Assembly: GCA_003240775.1 (NCBI GenBank)
Contig: QFNI01000010.1
Coordinates: 34,647 to 98,646, forward strand
Length of the DNA: 64,000 bases
From: Mesorhizobium amorphae
Lineage (GTDB): Bacteria > Pseudomonadota > Alphaproteobacteria > Rhizobiales > Rhizobiaceae
Reading direction: 5' to 3'
Each line of letters starts with the position of its first letter. Position 1 is the first letter of the stretch. Below, piece by piece: positions 1-9,560 of this stretch. A model generated the notes under the pieces. It had not been told where the DNA came from, ran no database searches, and saw only the letters and a list, made by a program, of their open reading frames with translations. The translations under genes and the position numbers were made by a program.

Positions 1-1
1 T

Positions 2-868
2 GTGGCGGCCCGCGGCATTGACCTGCCCAACCTCGACCTCGTGATCCATGCCGACGTGCCGTCGAACCCCGCGACCCTTCTGCACCGCTCGGGCCGCACG
101 GGCCGCGCGGGGCGCAAGGGCGTCTGCGTGCTCGTGGTGCCGGAGCATCGCAGGGGTGCGGCAAGCCGCGTGCTGGGCCTGGCGCGCCTTCAGGCATCCG
201 TGGTCGCGGTGCCGGCGCTCGAAGCCATCGAGACGGCACAGCGCGAGCGGATCGTGGAAAAGGCGACCGCTGCCGCCCCGCCCGACGAGAACGAGGCGCG
301 CTTCGCGGCCGACCTCGCGGGCCGGCTTTCGGCGGAAGCGCTCGCGCTCGCGTTCCTGCGCGGCGAGCTGGCTGCCCTTCCGGTGGCCGAGGACGTCAAC
401 CCGATCGCCATCGGCGAGACCACCGCGCGCCTCGGGCGCGGCGACAAGCGCGAGCGGCCGGAGCGGGATTCCGCCCCGCGCGAGGAGCGCATCTCGGGCG
501 GCATCCTGTTTTCGCTGTCGCTCGGCCGCAAGCAGCGCGCGGACCCCAAATGGCTCCTGCCGATGATCTGCAAGGCGGGCGGGGTCGGCAAGCGCGACGT
601 GGGCGCCATCCGTATCGGCGACACCGAAACCGTGTTCGAGATCGCGGCCGACAAGGCGCAGGCCTATGCCGAGCGCATCCAGGAGCCGGGCGCCCTGGAG
701 CGCGGCATCATGATCGCGCCAGCGGGCGAAGGGATGCCGGCCGCGGCACCGCGCCCCAAGAAGCCCCATCGCGGACAGGGTCCGAAGCCCGGCGGTTTCG
801 CCAAGCCTGCCAAGGGCAAATTCGTGAAGGGCGGTCCTGCAAAGCGCAAGCCCAAGCGCGCGGAGTGA
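2..868 (+). CDS. DEAD-box ATP-dependent RNA helicase, C-terminal part (5' end outside window)
   Basis: The reading frame is open at the left edge, so the N-terminal RecA domain (Q motif, Walker A, DEAD box) lies outside. What remains starts in motif V (ARGIDLPNLDLVIHAD) and contains motif VI, HRSGRTGRAGR, at about residues 28-38 of the visible part; these are the arginine-finger and ATP/RNA contact motifs of superfamily 2 helicases. Residues about 166-228 resemble the DbpA-type RNA-binding (RRM-like) domain found after the helicase core in DbpA/CsdA-like proteins that act on ribosomal RNA during large-subunit assembly. The last 45 residues are a basic Lys/Pro/Gly tail, common for nonspecific RNA binding. 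The helicase assignment is firm; a DbpA-like ribosome-assembly role is inferred. The gene converges on the next one with 9 bases between. Confidence 0.9.
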   Translation: MAARGIDLPNLDLVIHADVPSNPATLLHRSGRTGRAGRKGVCVLVVPEHRRGAASRVLGLARLQASVVAVPALEAIETAQRERIVEKATAAAPPDENEARFAADLAGRLSAEALALAFLRGELAALPVAEDVNPIAIGETTARLGRGDKRERPERDSAPREERISGGILFSLSLGRKQRADPKWLLPMICKAGGVGKRDVGAIRIGDTETVFEIAADKAQAYAERIQEPGALERGIMIAPAGEGMPAAAPRPKKPHRGQGPKPGGFAKPAKGKFVKGGPAKRKPKRAE

Positions 869-877
869 GGAACGGGG

Positions 878-1558
878 TCAGCGCACGATGGCGCCGGCCC
901 TTCCCTTCATCCCGAACTTCGCCACACCCGTCAGGATCACGCCCAGCATCAGCCCGTTCAGCACGTGCCACAAGAAGTGCGTGCCGAGCGGGAAGCTGGC
1001 GCAGACCACCGGATCGAGGATGCGGAACGTGGCCGAGGCGATGAAGATCAGCCCGGCCGCGATGTTCACCGCGCCTGCCTTGTGCCCCCGTCTGACGAGC
1101 AAGGCGCCCGTGAAGAAGAGCGCGAGCAGCGGCGGCAGGTAGCCCGTGGAGCCGTTGGTCGCCTGGTGGAGCGCCGTGGGCAGGAGCCAGACGGCCAGGC
1201 CCGTGAGTGCGTAGAAGCCCACTGTCGCCCCGACCGCGCGCCCAAGCAGCAGGCCGAGATAGCGCTCAAACGTGAACACCGTATAGGCGAGCACGAACAC
1301 GGCGATGGGGATGATGTCGGCCCAGATGGTGAGCCGCGTGGCATCCGTGTGGAAGGCAAACGAGCCCAGGCCGATCAGCACGGTCAACCAGCCCAGCGCT
1401 TCCGCGAACCCGTCGCGCCCCCGCGCGCGCATGGCTGTCAGCCCCCAGATGCCCGCCAGGATGAAGGCGAGGTTGGTCACCGCATTGACGGGCTCGGCCC
1501 AGAAATGCGCGCCCAAACGCTCGCAATAGAGATCGACGGGCTGGGTCCAGGCGGTCAT
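878..1558 (-). CDS. Ceramidase-family (CREST superfamily) integral membrane hydrolase
   Basis: A 226-residue multi-pass membrane protein with about seven hydrophobic helices. It carries the metal-site pattern of the alkaline ceramidase family: His70 in GSFAFHT, Asp80, and His194/His198 in GTHFLWHVLNG, in the same order and spacing as the zinc ligands of eukaryotic alkaline ceramidases. Bacterial members with the N-terminal signature HFWAEPVNAVTNLAF are common in Alphaproteobacteria, but their substrate is not established; lipid amide hydrolysis is only inferred from the family. The start is supported by a GAAGG ribosome site five bases before the ATG. It is a single gene with no obvious partner. 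Confidence 0.82.
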   Translation of the reverse strand: MTAWTQPVDLYCERLGAHFWAEPVNAVTNLAFILAGIWGLTAMRARGRDGFAEALGWLTVLIGLGSFAFHTDATRLTIWADIIPIAVFVLAYTVFTFERYLGLLLGRAVGATVGFYALTGLAVWLLPTALHQATNGSTGYLPPLLALFFTGALLVRRGHKAGAVNIAAGLIFIASATFRILDPVVCASFPLGTHFLWHVLNGLMLGVILTGVAKFGMKGRAGAIVR

Positions 1559-1665
1559 GGCGGCCTTCGGCGGAAGACGGATTCGGGCCGAAACTAGCGC
1601 CGAGCGGTTAGCGCGGGGTTTTCACCGCACCCCCGTAGGCTGGGGAAGCGTGTTCTGGAGCCTGG

Positions 1666-2019
1666 TCAGGAGCCGGGCACGGCGCAGATCGTGGAGCGGG
1701 TGAGGAAGCGCTTCTCGCGGCCGTTGTCGAGGCTGAACATGCCGCCCCGGCCGGGCACCACGTCGATCAGGAGGTCGGTGTGCTTCCAGGCTTCGAACTG
1801 CGATTCGCTGATGAAGACGGGGGTGTCGTCGATGTGGCCCAGAAGCACGTCGCGGTCGCCCACCACGAAGTCGGAGCGCGGGTAGCACATGGGCGAGGAC
1901 CCGTCGCAGCAGCCGCCGGACTGGTGAAACAGAACGGGGCCGTGGTCGGCCACGATCTCGGCCAGCAACTCCCTCGCCGCAGGCGTGGCGGAAACCTTGT
2001 CGAGCGGGGGCTGGGACAT
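1666..2019 (-). CDS. DUF779 family protein, companion of aldehyde dehydrogenase
   Basis: A 117-residue soluble protein of the DUF779 family. The conserved cysteines lie in GGCCDGSSPMCYP (Cys37, Cys38, Cys45), which suggests a metal or thiol site. Homologues are regularly encoded beside AldB/ExaC-type acetaldehyde dehydrogenases, as here: it is on the same strand, 357 bases downstream of the dehydrogenase. No biochemical role is established; an accessory or maturation function for the dehydrogenase is inference from linkage. A GGAG site eight bases before the ATG supports the start. Confidence 0.85.
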   Translation of the reverse strand: MSQPPLDKVSATPAARELLAEIVADHGPVLFHQSGGCCDGSSPMCYPRSDFVVGDRDVLLGHIDDTPVFISESQFEAWKHTDLLIDVVPGRGGMFSLDNGREKRFLTRSTICAVPGS

Positions 2020-2376
2020 GGAACGGTCTCCGGTTGGGGCGCGGTCGAGGCGGGCTCTCGGAGGCTGCCTCGCCGGTCGGTGGCGGAGAGCCTGCCAGGA
2101 ATCTTCGGTTCAGCCAAGGCACCGAACGCCGTCGATGCCGGAAGCATCGGCGAGGACCGGCAACGCAGGCTGGGCCGGAAGGAACCGCAAGGAACGAGCC
2201 GACCGACTTGCGGGGCAGTCTCTCAGGACGAGGGCGAGCGCCGGTCAAGGGAGCGAGCGGCGGGGCCCTGCAATCCTCATCCTGAGAGGCGGGCTCGCAT
2301 GTTTGGCGTCAAGCGAGCCTGCACGATCCCCTTCCCCGCCCGTCTGAACCGGGCGAGGAAGAGGGGTGGGCTTGGC
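2020..2376. other. 357-base intergenic region between aldehyde dehydrogenase and DUF779 gene
   Basis: No credible gene is seen. The part next to the dehydrogenase holds a strong stem-loop (annotated separately); the part next to the DUF779 gene holds only its ribosome binding site. I could not pick out a convincing promoter, so whether the DUF779 gene is read through from the dehydrogenase or has its own promoter is open. Confidence 0.5.
2328..2366 (-). terminator. Long GC-rich stem-loop just after the aldehyde dehydrogenase stop codon
   Basis: Read on the minus strand, about 15 base pairs (two of them G-T) form around a 7-base loop (GTTCAGA), starting 10 bases after the stop codon. The inner stem is CGCCCG/CGGGCG and the outer stem CCCC..TTCC/GGAA..GGGG. 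There is no T-run after it, so it may be a Rho-independent terminator of the weak-U type or a 3' mRNA-stabilising structure. Confidence 0.5.
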
Positions 2377-3894
<1,518 letters not shown>

Positions 3895-3999
3895 TGTCAC
3901 TTCCTCCCGAGAAGCGCCGCCTCCTTGCGGCTCGGGGGAGAGGATCGGCAAGCGCGGGCAGCCTGTCACGGGGGGCGCGGCAAGGCGGGCGGGCAAACC

Positions 4000-4014
4000 G
4001 TCGCAAAATGCGAC
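4000..4014. promoter_or_regulatory. Palindrome GTCGCAAAATGCGAC, candidate operator upstream of aldehyde dehydrogenase
   Basis: A perfect 6-base inverted repeat (GTCGCA/TGCGAC) around three bases, 106 bases before the dehydrogenase ATG and 8 bases after the regulator stop codon. There is no T-run, so it is a poor terminator. Its place between a FIS-type regulator and its likely target makes it a candidate binding site; this is inference. Confidence 0.5.
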
Positions 4015-4021
4015 AGTCGGA

Positions 4022-4972
4022 TCAGTGCGTCCGTTCGCGTGCCAGACGGCGGTGGAGCGTGGCACGCGAGATGCCGAGCGCGCGAGCCGCAGCCGACACG
4101 TTTCCCGAGGCCTGGGCGAGCGCGCGGTTGACCGCGCTCTGGCGCAGGTCCTCCAGGCTTGCCCCCTCGCCGCCGCCCAGGAAGCCGGTCGCGGGGCGCG
4201 GGGCGTCGAGGTCGGCTGCCGAGATGCCGAGAACCGTGCGCGCGAGCCGGGTCGCGCCGATCACGCAATCGTCGGCATCGACGGCCAGCAGCGCGTTGAG
4301 CGCGTTGTCGGGTGTGGGCGCGAGCACGATGCGGGCAGCCGGAAAGGCCAACCGGAAGGCATCGGCCTCGATGCGGCGGGCCGCGTCGTTCACCGCGACC
4401 GCGATCAGCGCCACGATGGCCTCGTTGAGGTCGGAGCGCGCGGACGACACATCGAGCGCGCCGGCAAGCCGTCCCTCATGGTCGAAGACGGGTGCGGTGG
4501 TGCAGGAAAGCCCGGCATTGCGGCCGTGGAAATGCTGGTCGCGGTGGATGGTGAGCGCGCGCTCCTCCACCAGGCAGGTGCCGATGCCGTTGGTGCCCTC
4601 GCGCTCCTCGCTCCACACGGTGCCCGTCCAAAGGCCCCAGTCGCGGAAGACGGGGTCGTCGGCCGCCGCACCCCGGCGCTCCACGGGAACGCCGTTGCGG
4701 TCGGCGAGCAGCACGCAGCAGCCCGCCCCGCCCACGGCCGAGTAAAGCCGGTCGAGGCTGCCCTGGGCGGCGACAACGAGCGAGCCCAGCCGGTCGCGGG
4801 CACGCGCGAGTTCCGTGTCCGACAGGCGCTCGGGCTCGCGGCGCTCGGCGGGGTCGAGGCGATGGAGCGCCGCGGAGCGCTGCCAGGACGCGACGAGCGC
4901 CGAGCGCGCCGCCCCGCTGCCGCGAAGTGCCGTCTCGATTCGATTGCAGTGCTGCGCGAGATTGCCGCCCAT
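4022..4972 (-). CDS. GAF-domain transcriptional regulator with FIS-type HTH (AcoR-like, no AAA+ domain)
   Basis: A 316-residue protein. The N-terminal part (about 30-215) resembles the AcoR/DhaR sensor region, with a GAF domain containing GTVWSEEREGTNGIGTCL and HRDQHFHGRN. The C-terminal 45 residues form a FIS-type helix-turn-helix (GNVSAAARALGISRATLHRRL). Unlike classical AcoR there is no sigma-54-interacting AAA+ domain between them: no GESGTGKE Walker A and no GAFTGA loop. It therefore probably acts on ordinary sigma-70 promoters. Start chosen at the ATG with GGGAGG five bases upstream; an upstream in-frame extension has no support. It sits just before the aldehyde dehydrogenase on the same strand and is the obvious candidate to control it in response to an aldehyde or alcohol. 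Confidence 0.8.
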   Translation of the reverse strand: MGGNLAQHCNRIETALRGSGAARSALVASWQRSAALHRLDPAERREPERLSDTELARARDRLGSLVVAAQGSLDRLYSAVGGAGCCVLLADRNGVPVERRGAAADDPVFRDWGLWTGTVWSEEREGTNGIGTCLVEERALTIHRDQHFHGRNAGLSCTTAPVFDHEGRLAGALDVSSARSDLNEAIVALIAVAVNDAARRIEADAFRLAFPAARIVLAPTPDNALNALLAVDADDCVIGATRLARTVLGISAADLDAPRPATGFLGGGEGASLEDLRQSAVNRALAQASGNVSAAARALGISRATLHRRLARERTH

Positions 4973-5159
4973 AAGCCCCTCCCAAAGCCGATGACGCGTC
5001 AGTCGAAAGCTAGCCCAGCCCGGCGGCTTTGTCATCCTCATGCCGAAGATGTGCGCCGCGCGCCGAGAAACGCGCTCTTCGCGCGGCATTGTTGTTCGTC
5101 CGCCCAGCGCCTATGAAAGGCCCCGTTCACCCTCCCCTCACCGGCAACATCTCCGCTCC

Positions 5160-5624
5160 GTGCTCACCCGAAAAGGCAAATACGGCCTCAAGGCCCTGAT
5201 CCATCTGGCAGCCCTGCCGGAGGGCCAGCTCGCCTTCGTGAGCGAGATCGCGAGCGCCAACAGCATCCCCAAGAAGTTCCTGGACGCGATCCTGGGCGAG
5301 CTGCGCAATGCCGGCTTCGTCCAGAGCCGCAAGGGCAAGGTGGGCGGCTACCGGCTGGCGCGCGACGCTCAGGAGATCATGGTGGGCCATGTGGTGCGCG
5401 TGCTCGACGGGCCGCTCGCGCCCATTCCCTGCGCGAGCCGCACCCGCTACGAGCCCTGCCAGGATTGCGACGAGGCATCGTGCCAGGTGCGGCTGATGAT
5501 GTTTGAGGTGCGCAACGCCATCGCGGACGTGCTGGACGGCCACAGCCTGGCCGCCATGCGCGACATGGGGCAAGGCGAGGCCCCGGCCGCCAAGCCCCTT
5601 CTTTCGCGCGTGCTTTCCCCTTGA
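5160..5624 (+). CDS. Rrf2 family transcriptional regulator
   Basis: A 154-residue winged-helix regulator of the Rrf2 family. The N-terminus LTRKGKYGLKALIHLA is typical, followed by the recognition helix region SIPKKFLDAILGELRNAGFVQSRKGKVGGYRLAR. Cysteines in IPCASRTRYEPCQDCDEASCQVR could hold an iron-sulfur cluster as in IscR/NsrR, but the spacing is not identical to IscR, so the ligand is uncertain. The GTG at 5160 is chosen because the family begins there; no strong ribosome site precedes it. Its stop codon overlaps the start of the following flavoprotein gene, so the two are co-translated. Confidence 0.82.
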   Translation: MLTRKGKYGLKALIHLAALPEGQLAFVSEIASANSIPKKFLDAILGELRNAGFVQSRKGKVGGYRLARDAQEIMVGHVVRVLDGPLAPIPCASRTRYEPCQDCDEASCQVRLMMFEVRNAIADVLDGHSLAAMRDMGQGEAPAAKPLLSRVLSP

Positions 5625-6949
5625 GCGCTTCCCGCACCGTTTTGATCGTCGGCGGAGGCGCGAGCGGCACCATCCTGGCCCATGCGCTGCTGCGCCGCGA
5701 AGCGCCCGACCTGCGCGTCGTGATCGTGGAAAAGCGCGAGGCGCTGGGGCGGGGCCTCGCCTATTCCACGCGCGAGCCCGATCACCTGCTCAACGTCGCA
5801 GCCACCAACATGGGGGCGATGCCCGACCAGCCGCGCCATTTCGCGGAATGGCTGGGGCCCCGTGCCGACGTGCCCGACCTCGCTCTCTTCCATGCGCCGC
5901 GCATGCTCTTCGGCGACTATCTCGGCGCGCTCGTCGCGCCTGCGCTGGCGGACGGGCGGCTCGTTCACCTGCGCGCCACCTGCCTGTCGCTCGGCATGCG
6001 AGCGGACGGCAGCGTGGAAGCGCGGCTCGACGACGGCACGCGGGTGGTGGCTGGAGCGGCCGTGCTCGCCACCGGCCATGACGAGGCGCAAGTGCCTTCG
6101 CGGCCCTTCGCCGTGCGCTTCGCGGGCCCCGAAGACCTGCCCGAGGACCGCTCCGCACCCGTGCTCATCATGGGAACGGGGCTCAGCATGGCGGATGCCT
6201 GGCTGTCGCTCCAGCGGCGCGAGCATCGCGGCTCGGTGACGGCGGTGTCGCGACGCGGGCTGTTTCCCGCCCGCCATCGGCCCAACCAACCCTTGAAGCT
6301 CGATCGCGCCGACATCCCCTTCGGCACCGACCTCACCTATTTCATGGGCTGGTTCCGCGATCTCGTGCACGAGACGGAAGCCAAGGGCGGCGACTGGCGC
6401 GACGTGGTGGACGGGTTGCGCCCCTTCAACCAGCAGATCTGGCGCAACTGGCCGGCGGGCGCCAAGCGCCGCTTCTTCGAACACACCAAGGCGTGGTGGG
6501 ACATCCACCGCCACCGCATGGCGCCGAGTGTGCACACACGCGTGTCGCGCGCGGTGGCGCAAGGGGCGATCCGGCTGTTTCCTGGCCGGCTGATCCATGC
6601 GGAGAAAGCCGAAGGGGGCTGGACCGCGACCCTGCAGCGCCGCCGCACCCGCAAGGAGGAAACGGTGTTCGCCGCCACCATCCTCGACTGCACGGGCATC
6701 GCCACCGATCCCGCCCAAGGGGGCAACCCGCTGATCCGCTCCTTGATCGCGGCCGGCACTGCGCGCACCGACCCCTTGCGTATCGGCCTCGACGTCACGC
6801 TGGACTGTCGGCTGGTGGACCGCGAGGGCAAGGCGGAGGCGCCGATCTTCGCGGTGGGTCCGCCCACGCGCGGCGCGTTTCTGGAGATCGACGCGGTGCC
6901 CGACATCCGCGTGCAGTGCCAGCGGGTGGCCGAGGGGCTCTTGGGATAG
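5621..6949 (+). CDS. FAD/NAD(P)-binding oxidoreductase (NAD_binding_9 type)
   Basis: A 442-residue flavoprotein. The N-terminus has the dinucleotide-binding motif VLIVGGGASGTILA, followed by GRGLAYST and HLLNVAATNMGAMPD, the signature of the FAD-NAD(P)-binding family whose substrates are mostly unknown. A second dinucleotide site is seen near residue 180 (VLIMGTGLSMADAW). It starts with TTG at 5621 in the overlap TTGA with the Rrf2 stop codon, which implies translational coupling and a shared job: the Rrf2 protein probably senses the redox or nitrosative condition that the flavoprotein responds to. The reaction cannot be named. A larger member of the same family lies at 18097-19770. Confidence 0.78.
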   Translation: MSASRTVLIVGGGASGTILAHALLRREAPDLRVVIVEKREALGRGLAYSTREPDHLLNVAATNMGAMPDQPRHFAEWLGPRADVPDLALFHAPRMLFGDYLGALVAPALADGRLVHLRATCLSLGMRADGSVEARLDDGTRVVAGAAVLATGHDEAQVPSRPFAVRFAGPEDLPEDRSAPVLIMGTGLSMADAWLSLQRREHRGSVTAVSRRGLFPARHRPNQPLKLDRADIPFGTDLTYFMGWFRDLVHETEAKGGDWRDVVDGLRPFNQQIWRNWPAGAKRRFFEHTKAWWDIHRHRMAPSVHTRVSRAVAQGAIRLFPGRLIHAEKAEGGWTATLQRRRTRKEETVFAATILDCTGIATDPAQGGNPLIRSLIAAGTARTDPLRIGLDVTLDCRLVDREGKAEAPIFAVGPPTRGAFLEIDAVPDIRVQCQRVAEGLLG

Positions 6950-7042
6950 GCGGCGCGGTGGTGCGTTCTTTGGAACCCAACTCCGCCGGACACCCTGGAG
7001 CCTGACCGAAAGTTCGTCCGAGGATTTCCACTGACGGCGATG

Positions 7043-7145
7043 CCCTCCCTCCCCCTTGAGGGGAGGGATACAGGGTGGGGGTATCGGTGCAGGCACTGGT
7101 TCGACGTCACCCCCACCCCTAACCCCTCCCCTCAAGGGGGAGGGG
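7043..7145. repeat. C/G-rich palindromic intergenic element, copy 1
   Basis: Two arms in opposite orientation, about 35 bases each: 7043-7082 (CCCCCTTGAGGGGAGGG then GGGTGGGGGT) and 7109-7145 (ACCCCCACCCC then CCCCTCAAGGGGGAGGGG), separated by about 26 bases. Each arm itself contains a small palindrome around TTGAG/CTCAA. A second copy with the arms in the other order is at 51815-51946. Here it lies between two convergent genes (ends at 6949 and 7188), where it could act as a bidirectional terminator or be a REP/MITE-like mobile palindrome. Confidence 0.75.
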
Positions 7146-7187
7146 AAATGGAGAGGTCGGTGCGAGACGAAAAGGAGGCCGGCCCGC

Positions 7188-8726
7188 TCACGCCCTGACC
7201 GCCACCCCTCCACCGCTTCCGCGCGGGCTCAGCATCCAGGCGAGCATCAGAACGGCCAGCGCAAGGGCTGCCGTCGCAACCCAGACCGGGCTGCCGGCGG
7301 CGGCGAAGCCCGCAGTCGCTGCCCAGCCAATCGAGGAGAAGGCTTCGGCAAAGGTCGCAAAACGCGACGAGGTCTGGCGGCGGCGGAGCTGCGAGCGCTT
7401 GGCCTGGGCGCGGAAGAAGACCTGGATGGCGGTCGCGGCGCCCGCCGATGCCAGGACGCCGGCAAGCGCCACCAACGCCGTGCCCGGCGCGGTGAAGGCG
7501 AGCGGCAGGAGGATCGGCAGCATCAGAAGCGCCACCGCGCCGATGATCGCCTCGATCTTGGCGCGCAGCACGGCGCGCGGGGTGACGGGTGCCGTGGCAA
7601 CCAGGTCCGGCGCATCCTCGCCCGACACCGCGAGCCAGGCTAGGCCGCCCGCGAGCTGGCCCGCGGCCATCACGAGAACGGGCGCCAGGATCGCCACGCC
7701 GCCCGCCGCATCGCCATAGTTGCGCCAGAGCAGAAGGGCGGGCGGGATCAGGTAGAGAAGCTGCATCAGGGTCTGCGAGACGAGCCAGGGATCGCGCGCC
7801 AGAAGGGTCCATTCCTTGCGGCGCAGCGTGGCGGCCGGGCTCGCGGGGCGGAAGGCGCGGCGGGCCTGGCGGCGGCTGCCGCGGTCGAGGCTCGCAGCCG
7901 CCAGCGCGTAGTTTCCGAAGCGGCGCGAGGCGATCGAGACCGCCAGGGCAAACAGCGCCACACTGAAGATGGCGACGGCCGCAAAGGCTTCGCCGTCGCC
8001 TATCGCCGCGCGGGCGGGAAACCAGGCGAGGCTGTCGACCGGCGGCATCCAGTCGAGCACGGTCTGGCCCACGAACACGTCGAAGCGCGACAGCGTGCCA
8101 TAGGCGAAGACGGCGAATGCCTGCACGCCGATCACGAAGGAAGCGCCGACGATCGCTGCGACCACCTGGGACACGAAGCGCGTGCGCTTCGGCCCGATCA
8201 GCGCGAAGAGGCAGACGGTGAGGCCGACCGCAAGGGCGGTCGCCGTCAGCGCCATCGCGAACAAGACGCCATAGGCGGCCAGCCAGTGCGGCCCCCCTTC
8301 CAGCGCCAGCATGTTGATGAAGGGCCCCATCAGGAGAAGGGCGAGCAGCGAGGTGGACACGCCGATGGCACCGACCCGCAGGCCGAACACCGTGCGCACG
8401 GGTGCGGGCGAAGACAGCAGGAGGTCGAGATCGGCCCGCGCATAGAAGGCGCGGGTGACGGATTCCATGGCCTGCGCGATCATCACCGTCCAGGCGAGCA
8501 GCGCGCTGCCCGAGATGGTCAGGAGCGTCGCGCGGTCGGGCGGGAAAGCCACGGAAGCGTAGGGCACGGCGAGCCGCCACGCGATCAGGTGCATGCCGAC
8601 AGCAAGCCCTGTCGCGATCACGAGCGCCATGCGCCGGCGGCGCCTGCTGCCGGCGAACAGGACGGCGGTCGCCTCGCGCCAGATCAGGCGCAGCTCGTGC
8701 GCGGCGAGAAAGCCGTTGCCCCTCAC
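7188..8726 (-). CDS. ABC transporter permease (ABC-2-like exporter subunit)
   Basis: A 512-residue membrane protein with about ten to twelve hydrophobic segments and a basic loop (RRRRRMA) near the N-terminus. No soluble domain is seen. Its start overlaps the stop of the upstream ATPase gene by 4 bases (ATGA), so it is certainly the membrane partner of that ATPase. The gene order ATPase then a two-lobed permease is typical of ABC-2 exporters of unknown substrate; there is no binding protein, which argues for export. The substrate cannot be read from the sequence. Confidence 0.75.
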   Translation of the reverse strand: MRGNGFLAAHELRLIWREATAVLFAGSRRRRRMALVIATGLAVGMHLIAWRLAVPYASVAFPPDRATLLTISGSALLAWTVMIAQAMESVTRAFYARADLDLLLSSPAPVRTVFGLRVGAIGVSTSLLALLLMGPFINMLALEGGPHWLAAYGVLFAMALTATALAVGLTVCLFALIGPKRTRFVSQVVAAIVGASFVIGVQAFAVFAYGTLSRFDVFVGQTVLDWMPPVDSLAWFPARAAIGDGEAFAAVAIFSVALFALAVSIASRRFGNYALAAASLDRGSRRQARRAFRPASPAATLRRKEWTLLARDPWLVSQTLMQLLYLIPPALLLWRNYGDAAGGVAILAPVLVMAAGQLAGGLAWLAVSGEDAPDLVATAPVTPRAVLRAKIEAIIGAVALLMLPILLPLAFTAPGTALVALAGVLASAGAATAIQVFFRAQAKRSQLRRRQTSSRFATFAEAFSSIGWAATAGFAAAGSPVWVATAALALAVLMLAWMLSPRGSGGGVAVRA

Positions 8727-9469
8727 GCGGCGGTCTCGGCATCGGCAGGCGCGGTGAGGCGGAGGAAAATCTCTTCCAGGCTCGCATCGCCGCCGCCAGC
8801 TTCGGCCCGCAGTTCTTCGAGCGTGCCCTGCGCGATCAGCCTGCCGCCCGCGATCACGCCGATGCGCTCGGCCATGCGCTCGGCGACTTCCAAAATGTGG
8901 GTGGTCATGATGATCGTGCAGCCCGAGCGCACGCGCTCGAAGAGCACGGTCTTGACCTGGCGGGCGGATGCCGCGTCGAGGCCCGTCAGCGGCTCGTCCA
9001 GGATGATGAGCCGGGGCTCGTGCACCAGCGCGCCCGCGAGCGCCACCTTCTGGCGCATGCCCTTGGAGAAGCCCTCGCAGCGCGTGTCGGCATGGGGCCC
9101 GAGGCCCAGCCAGTCCACCAGCTCGTGGGCACGGGCCTGGGCGAGCGCGGGCTCGACGCCCCAGAGGCCGGCCACGAATTCGAGATATTCGAGCGGTGTG
9201 AGCTTGTCGTAGATCATCGGCTCGTCCGACACCCAGGCGAGCACGGATTTCGCGCCTACGGGATCACGCAGAGCGTCGTGGCCGAAGATGCGGATTTCGC
9301 CGCGGTCGGGCTGGAGCAGGCCCGCCACCATGCGCAGCGTCGTGGTCTTGCCGGCGCCGTTGGGGCCCAGCAGCACGTAGAACTCGCCGCCGCGCACGCT
9401 GAGATCGAGCCCGTCCACGGCGGGCCGGTCGAAGCGCTTGGCGAGGTCCTTGATCTCGAGAGCGAGCAT
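8723..9469 (-). CDS. ABC transporter ATP-binding protein (exporter type)
   Basis: A 248-residue ATPase with all nucleotide-binding motifs: Walker A GPNGAGKTTT, signature FSKGMRQKVALA, Walker B RLIILDEPLTGLD and the switch histidine in MTTHIL. The SKGMRQ form of the signature is typical of the CcmA/NatA/drug-exporter class. I choose the ATG at 9469 (preceded by GCAGGAG at 10 bases) over an ATG 27 bases upstream that has no ribosome site. It powers the permease encoded immediately downstream. Confidence 0.88.
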   Translation of the reverse strand: MLALEIKDLAKRFDRPAVDGLDLSVRGGEFYVLLGPNGAGKTTTLRMVAGLLQPDRGEIRIFGHDALRDPVGAKSVLAWVSDEPMIYDKLTPLEYLEFVAGLWGVEPALAQARAHELVDWLGLGPHADTRCEGFSKGMRQKVALAGALVHEPRLIILDEPLTGLDAASARQVKTVLFERVRSGCTIIMTTHILEVAERMAERIGVIAGGRLIAQGTLEELRAEAGGGDASLEEIFLRLTAPADAETAA

Positions 9470-9560
9470 TCCGGCGTGGCTCCTGCCTTGCTGCATGAAG
9501 CCACGCTAGGGTCCGAGCCTTGCCAAGCCTTCAACGCGGGCGAACGGCCCGCAAAGGCGG

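Noticed and set aside
3895..4021. Search for a sigma-54 promoter before the aldehyde dehydrogenase
   Set aside because: No TGGC-N-TTGC -24/-12 element is visible and the regulator lacks the AAA+ domain required.
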